NCBI GenBank assembly: GCA_039922955.1
Contig: JBDTDR010000111.1
Coordinates: 1-8,508, forward strand
Source of the DNA: Tumulicola sp039922955
GTDB taxonomy: Bacteria > Vulcanimicrobiota > Vulcanimicrobiia > Vulcanimicrobiales > Vulcanimicrobiaceae
Reading direction: 5' to 3'
Length of the DNA stretch: 8,508 bases
Shown here: positions 1 through 5,022 of the stretch, one piece after another
Numbering within the stretch: the stretch's first letter is position 1
Layout of the letters: each line of letters opens with the position of its first letter
Position numbers and translations under genes: made by a program
Notes under the pieces: generated by a model
What the model saw: only the letters and a program-made list of their open reading frames with translations
What the model was told of the DNA's origin: nothing
The model's database searches: none

Positions 1-42
1 GCGGCGCGGTGCGCGCTGTTTGGGGGCGTTTGATCGGGGCAT
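1..42 (-). CDS. Possible start of a partial gene, or detached C-terminus of the coupling protein
   Basis: An ATG at 42 on the minus strand is preceded by GAGG five bases upstream and opens a basic, Pro-rich peptide (MPRSNAPKQRAPRR) that runs off the left edge. The same frame is open further back to a TGA at 118-120, and it is the frame of the coupling protein that stops at 124. So this is either a separate downstream gene with its own ribosome site or the tail of the coupling protein detached by stop codons. Fourteen codons are too few to assign a family. Confidence 0.3.
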   Translation of the reverse strand, partial: MPRSNAPKQRAPRR

Positions 43-123
43 CGGAACCTCGCGAGCGGTAAGGGCGTTTCCCCAATCGTCGCGAACTACGTCATCGTGC
101 GCAAGACGGTCTGCGCTTCACGC

Positions 124-1821
124 TTACGTTAGTAGCGGGCGCTGCGTGTCTTGTTCGGTCGCCATCGTGTGCGGCAGCAACACGCTCATCCGGCTCCCCG
201 AGTAGTTGCGGACAGTGTGCCGCACCGTCATCGCCCCGCACATCTTCGAAAGTAACTCGGCCGTCGCGACGTCGTTGGGTGCCGAGGCGATCCGGATCGC
301 GCAGTTCGCGATGAGCGACTTGCTCTTGCTGCCCCAGGCCGTTTCGAGTTGGCTCAAGTCTTGAGCGATCAAATACAGTTTGAGCCCGTAGCCCCGACCC
401 AGCGCAAGTGCCGTGGCAACGATGTCAAGCGCCCCAAGCTCCGCGACTTCTTCCAGCATGACCAGGACGCGAGGTTCCAGAGCCTGCTCGTGCGTCTCCA
501 TCAGGGCAAGCATAATCTGGGTCAAGACCAGCCGCGTGAGGGGCCGCAAGCGCTTCTTTTGCGCCGGTTGAACGACGAGATAGAGACTCACGTGATCGTT
601 GCGCAGGTCACCAAGGTCAAAATCGCTACATGAGATGTTGCCGGCGATGACCGGGTCGCTGTATATATTTAGGAAGCTCTGCGCTTCGGCGACGATGTTG
701 GCCTTGACGCGCGACTCCATCGCCAGCATCTGCGTCGCAACCTGGGCGACAAGCGGGTGGGTCGCGGTCGCCTGTCCTTCCGGGTCGAGCCACCCGCGCG
801 ACTGGGATGGATCATGCGGGTATTCGCGCAGGTGCTCAAAGAATTTGTCGAGGTCATCGTAGCGAGGATCGCCAAGGGCGGCGGCTACCCCAGGCAGAGA
901 GTCGCTGTGCGGATCTTCGTCGTATTTGACGTGAAGACTTAATCCGAGCAACAGCCTCTTGGCCATTTCGACCCAGAAGCGATTGTCGCTGCGCACGGGC
1001 TTCTCTCCCTCGTCGGCAACCAGCTCAACGATATTCTGAACGTCTTGGATTTCGTATTCCGTTCCGATGCGGATGCGGTCGAATGGGTTCAGCCGCACGC
1101 TCGAGCCGTCCGTCGCTGTTGGTTCAAACTTGTAGACGCGCTGACCAAGGCCGCCGAGTTCGCGGTCCGCCGCACGCCAGCCCGCCGTCTTCTCCCATAT
1201 CTCGCCCTTGAGGTCGTGAACGACCACAGAGCCCTCCCACGAAAGCACCGTCGGAATGACGAGACCCACAGTTTTTCCCGAGCCGGTCGGCATAAACGCG
1301 AGGCAGTGGGTCGAGCTCGGATCGCGCAGGTATCTCGTCCGCTTCGATCGCGGGTCGCGCCACGCGCCGACGTACACGCCACGATTCCGCCCTACGAGCC
1401 CCGTCGCTCGTACTTCGTCCGGTAGCGCCCAATGCGCCGAACCGTACAGGTCCGTATGCCGTTGGAGTCGGCCGACTCGGCGCGCGGCCATCAGGCCAGC
1501 CACGAGAATGCCGAACGCATTGCCGCACGCTAAAGTCATATAAGCATGGACGAAGACGTGATGAACCGCAATGCCGAGCTTGGCAGGATGGTCGAACTTT
1601 ATCGCCCAGCCGATGATGTCGAACGGCGAGTAGACGTGCGCAAGCAGCGGCCGACCAAGCGACGCCTGATAGCCGAAGGCTTGCGCTACCTGCTCGGTGG
1701 CCCACCAACACGACGCTGCGCCGATCCAGATGACGATGCCAATCGATGGAAAGACGATACCCATGGGGTCGCGCTCGCGCCGCGGCAGCGTGTAGAGGTT
1801 CGGAGCCACGGAATGGTTCAC
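124..1821 (-). CDS. traG: Type IV secretion coupling protein, TraG/VirD4 family (T4CP)
   Basis: This is an inner-membrane ATPase that links the relaxase-DNA complex to a type IV secretion channel. With the GTG start at 1821 it is 565 residues. Visible in order: a hydrophobic segment at about 20-40, a second at about 95-112, the YGSAHWA segment (126-132), Walker A PTGSGKT (178-184), the DLKGE motif (203-207), LNPF (244-247), FWVEMAKRLL (282-291), the VSLYLVVQP strand (411-419), a Walker B-like VLVMLEEVAELG (452-463) and AQDLSQLETAWG (486-497). The order and spacing match TraG/VirD4 proteins. GTG 1821 is preferred because GCGGAG lies seven bases upstream; a TTG at 1851 would add ten residues, and ATG 1764 has no good ribosome site. 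Two oddities: the usual Walker B Asp-Glu is Glu-Glu (457-458), and the protein ends right after QRPLLT, where family members normally continue for some tens of residues. Confidence 0.93.
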   Translation of the reverse strand: MNHSVAPNLYTLPRRERDPMGIVFPSIGIVIWIGAASCWWATEQVAQAFGYQASLGRPLLAHVYSPFDIIGWAIKFDHPAKLGIAVHHVFVHAYMTLACGNAFGILVAGLMAARRVGRLQRHTDLYGSAHWALPDEVRATGLVGRNRGVYVGAWRDPRSKRTRYLRDPSSTHCLAFMPTGSGKTVGLVIPTVLSWEGSVVVHDLKGEIWEKTAGWRAADRELGGLGQRVYKFEPTATDGSSVRLNPFDRIRIGTEYEIQDVQNIVELVADEGEKPVRSDNRFWVEMAKRLLLGLSLHVKYDEDPHSDSLPGVAAALGDPRYDDLDKFFEHLREYPHDPSQSRGWLDPEGQATATHPLVAQVATQMLAMESRVKANIVAEAQSFLNIYSDPVIAGNISCSDFDLGDLRNDHVSLYLVVQPAQKKRLRPLTRLVLTQIMLALMETHEQALEPRVLVMLEEVAELGALDIVATALALGRGYGLKLYLIAQDLSQLETAWGSKSKSLIANCAIRIASAPNDVATAELLSKMCGAMTVRHTVRNYSGSRMSVLLPHTMATEQDTQRPLLT

Positions 1822-1828
1822 AAATATT

Positions 1829-1834
1829 CTCCGC
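1829..1834 (-). promoter_or_regulatory. Ribosome binding site deciding the coupling protein start
   Basis: On the minus strand GCGGAG is followed by AATATTT and then GTG at 1821. It is the only good Shine-Dalgarno match near the candidate starts and argues for GTG 1821 over TTG 1851 and ATG 1764. Confidence 0.6.
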
Positions 1835-1853
1835 AAGAGACGTGCGCGCAAAG

Positions 1854-1894
1854 AAAAAAGGGCCTCCGAAACGGTTGTGCTTCAGTGGCCCTTT
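1854..1894 (-). terminator. Rho-independent terminator (minus strand), upstream of the coupling gene
   Basis: Read on the minus strand, AAAGGGCC (1894-1887) and GGCCCTTT (1864-1857) form a perfect 8-bp stem around a 22-nt loop, followed by a run of six T. It is a classic intrinsic terminator in shape. No convincing minus-strand gene ends just before it: the next minus-strand coding region is beyond 4572. It may end a transcript that formerly came straight from the mob operon, or act as an attenuator in the leader of the coupling gene, whose start is about 35 bases downstream. In the plus direction the stem is followed by only three T. Confidence 0.7.
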
Positions 1895-2028
1895 ACGCCA
1901 GCATTATTATGCGGGCGGAAGTCGCGTGTACGCTGACACGCCAATTATCTCGCGTGCAAAGTCGCTCGTCAAGAGGTAATGCTTTGCGAACTGCTATCGG
2001 GTGCCGCACGGCGCAGGGGTGAAGCTCG

Positions 2029-2262
2029 GTGTCAACGCCGAGCTTAGTGAGCCGAAAAGGAAGCGTTGACGCGAAGGGCGCCGCCCAGTACCGCGCCGTC
2101 TGGTTGTCTCTCGACGAGCAGATATTTTCAGCTGGTTTACCCGCCCTATTCTGCGCTATAAGCCTCGGATGTCTCGAGCTGTCGCCGAAGCTACATTGTG
2201 AAGTGGTTACACTCATCGCGCAAAAGGCTTTTCCAGGGGAGGTCTTCGCAAACTATTGGTAG
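2029..2262 (+). CDS. Small hypothetical protein, weakly supported
   Basis: This is a 77-residue frame starting with GTG, with AGGGG nine bases upstream, that ends 12 bases before the ATG of the propeller gene, so the two could be one transcript. The middle (ALFCAISLGCLEL) is mildly hydrophobic and could be a helix. I recognise no family. Against it: GTG start, the inverted repeat 2031-2070 lies inside its first codons, and no domain signature is visible. It could be non-coding leader. Confidence 0.25.
   Translation: MSTPSLVSRKGSVDAKGAAQYRAVWLSLDEQIFSAGLPALFCAISLGCLELSPKLHCEVVTLIAQKAFPGEVFANYW
2031..2070. repeat. 8-bp inverted repeat GTCAACGC / GCGTTGAC
   Basis: GTCAACGC at 2031-2038 is mirrored exactly by GCGTTGAC at 2063-2070, with 24 bases between. 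It lies about 200 bases ahead of the propeller gene and could be a protein-binding site or a weak RNA hairpin. The right arm with its next base (AGCGTTGACG, 2062-2071) recurs at 4509-4518. Confidence 0.4.
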
Positions 2263-2274
2263 AAATTAATTCCT

Positions 2275-3999
2275 ATGTCAACGATGCCACTTGGAGCTAT
2301 CTTTGCTTTTACTTTGCTGGTCGGGAGCACGGTAGCGCCGCTCGGCCCTCACACTCAGCAGATAACAGTGAATCTTATCGGCTGCGTTGACTGCCCAGTA
2401 CAGGCGCCCGCGGTGGCCGTCTGGGACGAGGGGATCGACGCACCGTTGGCGCCGTCGGTCTCAGAACGGAGCTCCCACAGATTTGTTCTTTCGTTACCGC
2501 CGGGCTACTACGGGGTATCCTTGCGGACTGCAAAGTGCACTGCCAATCGATACCTTGGGGTACTTCCGGGATACAATCGGGTCTTCGACGTTTCAATGCG
2601 ATGCTCGGGCCCGTATGTTCGACTCGTAGATGCAATGCATGGGCTGGCGGGGGCAATGCCGAGCTCGGTTATGGCGATCTCAATGTGGCCAGTTCAGGGC
2701 GACGAGAAGCCAATTACTGGAACGGTTCACAGTGGCGCTTATTATTTTGACGAAACAAACTGTGGCTACTGCGTACTAAGGCTAACGCTTCGGGACGGCA
2801 CAACTGGAACGCTTGGCGTCAATATGATGAGCGCTTCTAACTTTACGCTTACGAGGCACAATGTTTCTAGAGCGGCATTGAGTCAGGCAAAGCTCGTTCG
2901 TGGTTCGCCGTTCAATGCGCCTGAAAAGCTCGTCCAGGGGCCGAAAGGTACGATTTGGTCTCTTGACCGGTTGGGAAACCGCGTTGCCGTCATAGGACCA
3001 GGTTTGCGGCCTCACGAGTATGATCTGCCTACACCATTTTCGGACGCCGGCGATATCGTTGGAACACCCCGCTTCGTCTGGGTCAGCGAAAGAAGGGTCG
3101 GCAAGATTGTTCGCTTTGCGGTCGGCGGCAAGCGCTCGGAGTTCACGCTCGTACACCGTGCCTTCATGACGAGCAGCCTTCGAACGATTCTGGGAGCCGA
3201 TGGGCGCATATGGTTTACTGATGGTTGGAATGTCGGATGCATCAACGAGCAGGGTGTTGTGACCAACTTTCGCTTACACACGCTTGGAACCGTCAACGAC
3301 CTAGCAGTAGGAAGCGATGACCGCATTTGGATCGTCGGGCAAGACGGATCGGGGGACAAGGGAGGGCCCTTTATGGCCACGCTCGACGATCAGGGCGGAT
3401 GGAAGCGATTCCCGCTAGCGTTCGAACCCTCGACGATGCGTGCAGCCCGGGGAGGATTCTGGATAGCTGGTTCTTCGCTTTCCTTCGTAGACAATCAGGG
3501 ACATGAGAGGCCCGCAAAGCTCCCCGTTGACGATTTAGGTCCAAAACTCTATGTAGTAGATCCTTCCAATAGACTTTGGTTCTCAGATAAGTACGGGAAT
3601 ATGATCCTTCACGCGGACATCGACGGTTCTGTGACCGCCAGTTACACGACGTTTGGGCCCGCTGGCATATCTGATATGGTGATCGATCATGCCGCTACTG
3701 TTTGGATCGCGGAGCCACACGCGCACGTTGTCGAACAATACGGAAGGGGGCTTTCGCTTCCACCGCGCGGAGTCAATCCAAGATTCTTACTCCCGGACTC
3801 CAGCGATAACTTATGGTACTCCGATCCCAATGCGGACGTAATTGGTGTCATCGTTTCGAAGACAAAGCGCGGCCGCTGCTACGCGTTCCGTTTGGCGACA
3901 ATTAAAAATTGTAGTTTTGGGCGAGCCGATCTGGTCGGCAGTGCACTCAAGAATAAGATCGCACTCGCAAACCTTAAGACTCAGGGTGGCCGTTCGTAG
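2275..3999 (+). CDS. Exported beta-propeller protein, Vgb/NHL-like, with two N-terminal Cys-containing beta domains
   Basis: A 574-residue protein predicted to be exported: residues 5-24 form a hydrophobic signal-like segment, although the n-region has no basic residue. Residues about 29-112 and 113-195 look like two small beta-sandwich domains, each with Cys pairs (C37/C40, C88, C110; C163/C166). From about 215 on there are eight aromatic strand motifs of the type xIWx, near 227, 268, 312, 351, 395, 434, 476 and 513, spaced 37-44 residues. That is the signature of a six- to eight-bladed propeller of the streptogramin-lyase (Vgb, COG4257) / NHL / SMP-30 type. Vgb itself is a seven-bladed lyase of streptogramin B antibiotics, but I could not place its catalytic His/Glu residues here, so enzyme function is not claimed; binding of a ligand or surface polymer is as likely. 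Base composition is less GC-rich than the flanking transfer genes and the strand is opposite, which suggests separate origin. Start: ATG 2275 has no clear Shine-Dalgarno; ATG 2284 is an alternative. Confidence 0.82.
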   Translation: MSTMPLGAIFAFTLLVGSTVAPLGPHTQQITVNLIGCVDCPVQAPAVAVWDEGIDAPLAPSVSERSSHRFVLSLPPGYYGVSLRTAKCTANRYLGVLPGYNRVFDVSMRCSGPYVRLVDAMHGLAGAMPSSVMAISMWPVQGDEKPITGTVHSGAYYFDETNCGYCVLRLTLRDGTTGTLGVNMMSASNFTLTRHNVSRAALSQAKLVRGSPFNAPEKLVQGPKGTIWSLDRLGNRVAVIGPGLRPHEYDLPTPFSDAGDIVGTPRFVWVSERRVGKIVRFAVGGKRSEFTLVHRAFMTSSLRTILGADGRIWFTDGWNVGCINEQGVVTNFRLHTLGTVNDLAVGSDDRIWIVGQDGSGDKGGPFMATLDDQGGWKRFPLAFEPSTMRAARGGFWIAGSSLSFVDNQGHERPAKLPVDDLGPKLYVVDPSNRLWFSDKYGNMILHADIDGSVTASYTTFGPAGISDMVIDHAATVWIAEPHAHVVEQYGRGLSLPPRGVNPRFLLPDSSDNLWYSDPNADVIGVIVSKTKRGRCYAFRLATIKNCSFGRADLVGSALKNKIALANLKTQGGRS

Positions 4000-4107
4000 G
4001 TCGCGGATGCATTCGCCTCATGCAACGAGCATGCCAAACATTCGTATATCCTTAAAAGAAGGTTTTCCACAGACAAGTTATTCATGACATACGTGGAGAC
4101 TGCCGCA

Positions 4108-4176
4108 ATGAATAAGCAGTATCGAGAGCAAGAAGCGGTTGGCATCCATGACCCTGACGATGAACTACTTTGGTAG
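4108..4176 (+). CDS. Possible 22-residue peptide
   Basis: ATG 4108 is preceded by GGAG nine bases upstream and encodes a short acidic peptide ending DPDDELLW. An in-frame ATG at 4084 would make it 30 residues. The frame is the same as that of the propeller gene and is open all the way back to its TAG. Length alone gives little support, and no family is recognised. Confidence 0.15.
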   Translation: MNKQYREQEAVGIHDPDDELLW

Positions 4177-4430
4177 AGCCGGGGCCGTGCGGTCAACCCG
4201 ATAGCGACAGAGATTAAGCCCGCAAAGATCGCAAGTCGGCGCCACGTCCAAAGCTTCGCACATCGAGATCACCTTACGCCAGCGCGGCCAACATAGCCGC
4301 CGACAGCTGATCGGCATAGCCAACTAGGCCCGCCTAACCCGGCTTTGGTCTCTAAAGGCCGGGCTGCGAGGCGACGTTTTGAGCTATCCCTAGTAACGAC
4401 TACCGCTTCGAGCGGATGATTCATAACCTC

Positions 4431-4466
4431 AAAGGGCGCCAAGACCGGAAGTTTGGAGGCCCTTTT
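4431..4466 (+). terminator. Terminator-like hairpin (plus strand)
   Basis: AAAGGGC (4431-4437) pairs with GCCCTTT (4459-4465) around a 21-nt loop, followed by one further T. It is the first hairpin of this kind after the propeller gene, about 430 bases beyond its stop. The descending arm and flank GGAGGCCCTTTT are identical to those of the minus-strand hairpin at 1854-1894. The short T tract makes it weaker than that one. Confidence 0.45.
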
Positions 4467-4571
4467 GTAGCATTCTGTGTCGACGCCGGTCGCGGCAAGC
4501 GGGTGGGCAGCGTTGACGGCGGCGCCAGTATAGCAGCGGCGTGAGCAGCGCCGACGCTAAGGGCCGTTTTC

Positions 4572-4853
4572 TCAGGCCGACCCACGAACGGGGCGTCTTC
4601 GACGTACGAAGCTACTCAAGCCCACGGGCGCCAGTACGCCTGCGCCGGCTATTGCCACCAATCGCGCCAGCGTTCCGACGACGAAATGGTGTTGAGGACT
4701 GAGAGTCGCTCCGATCAGGAGTAGTGGCGGAGCTGCCAATGCCACTCCATAGGTCCATTGAACGAGTGCTGAGACGCGCACAAGAGCATCAAGAGACACG
4801 GCTCGCTCGCGGATGCTGTCGCGCACGATGAGCAGCAAAGGAAGACTCCACAC
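4572..4853 (-). CDS. C-terminal part of a frameshifted membrane protein
   Basis: A 93-residue frame that begins at a GTG (4853) with no ribosome site. It starts straight in a hydrophobic segment (WSLPLLLIV), has further hydrophobic spans at about 35-52 and 62-82, and ends in an Arg-rich tail. It overlaps the end of the membrane protein frame 4789-5022 by 65 bases in the +1 register. Joining the two near 4855 gives one continuous polytopic protein of about 150 residues, which is the simplest reading. The alternative, two overlapping genes, is weaker because this start lacks a Shine-Dalgarno sequence. No family is recognised. Confidence 0.5.
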   Translation of the reverse strand: MWSLPLLLIVRDSIRERAVSLDALVRVSALVQWTYGVALAAPPLLLIGATLSPQHHFVVGTLARLVAIAGAGVLAPVGLSSFVRRRRPVRGSA

Positions 4854-5022
4854 GAAAGAGCGTCAACGTGATCGCGGTCACAAGCGCGTCGGTCAGCGCG
4901 GCCCTCTCGCGGAGAACGCCGAAGACGCCAGTCACCGATGTCAAGACAACAACGAAGAACAGGCACAAGCGTCGGACCGAGATCGTCTGAGCGGTCAAAA
5001 AGATGTAGATGAGGGCGAGCAT
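4789..5022 (-). CDS. Small membrane protein of the mob operon, probably truncated by frameshift
   Basis: The ATG at 5022 overlaps the relaxase stop (TAATG) and has a strong GGAGGT five bases upstream inside the last relaxase codons, so start and translational coupling are well supported. The 77 residues begin with hydrophobic segments at about 1-15 and 20-38 and a third at about 47-57, then turn into an Arg/His/Ser-rich tail (from about residue 58 to the stop) unlike the rest. That switch coincides with the place where the neighbouring frame 4572-4853 continues the hydrophobic pattern, suggesting a one-base insertion or programmed +1 shift near CTCTTTCGTG. Being cotranscribed with the relaxase suggests a role in transfer or mobilization; the family is unknown to me. 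Confidence 0.6.
   Translation of the reverse strand: MLALIYIFLTAQTISVRRLCLFFVVVLTSVTGVFGVLRERAALTDALVTAITLTLFRVESSFAAHRARQHPRASRVS

Larger units (their letters stand above)
1895..2274. other. Intergenic stretch between coupling protein and propeller gene
   Basis: About 380 bases separate two outward-facing genes. They hold the 8-bp inverted repeat at 2031-2070 and one weakly supported small plus-strand reading frame (2029-2262). No convincing sigma-70 promoter pair for the propeller gene could be picked out, and no RNA gene is recognisable. Confidence 0.5.
4000..4571. other. Long mostly non-coding stretch after the propeller gene
   Basis: About 570 bases without a convincing gene. It holds a short reading frame (4108-4176), a GC-rich stem CCCGGC/GCCGGG (4338-4343 with 4358-4363), a terminator-like hairpin (4431-4466), a second copy of AGCGTTGACG (4509-4518) and a 5-bp GC stem (4537-4541 with 4549-4553) just past the end of the membrane protein gene. 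Fragments in several frames resemble no known protein to me. It may be the decayed junction between the propeller block and the mob operon. Confidence 0.5.

Noticed and set aside
1124..1711. Minus-strand frame of 195 codons overlapping the coupling protein in another register
   Set aside because: It lies fully inside the coupling gene, whose motifs are clear. The peptide is Arg-rich without a recognisable domain.
1893..2216. Minus-strand frame of 107 codons ending in the terminator stem
   Set aside because: It would provide a gene for the terminator at 1854-1894, but its residues look random, no ribosome site was seen and no family is recognised.
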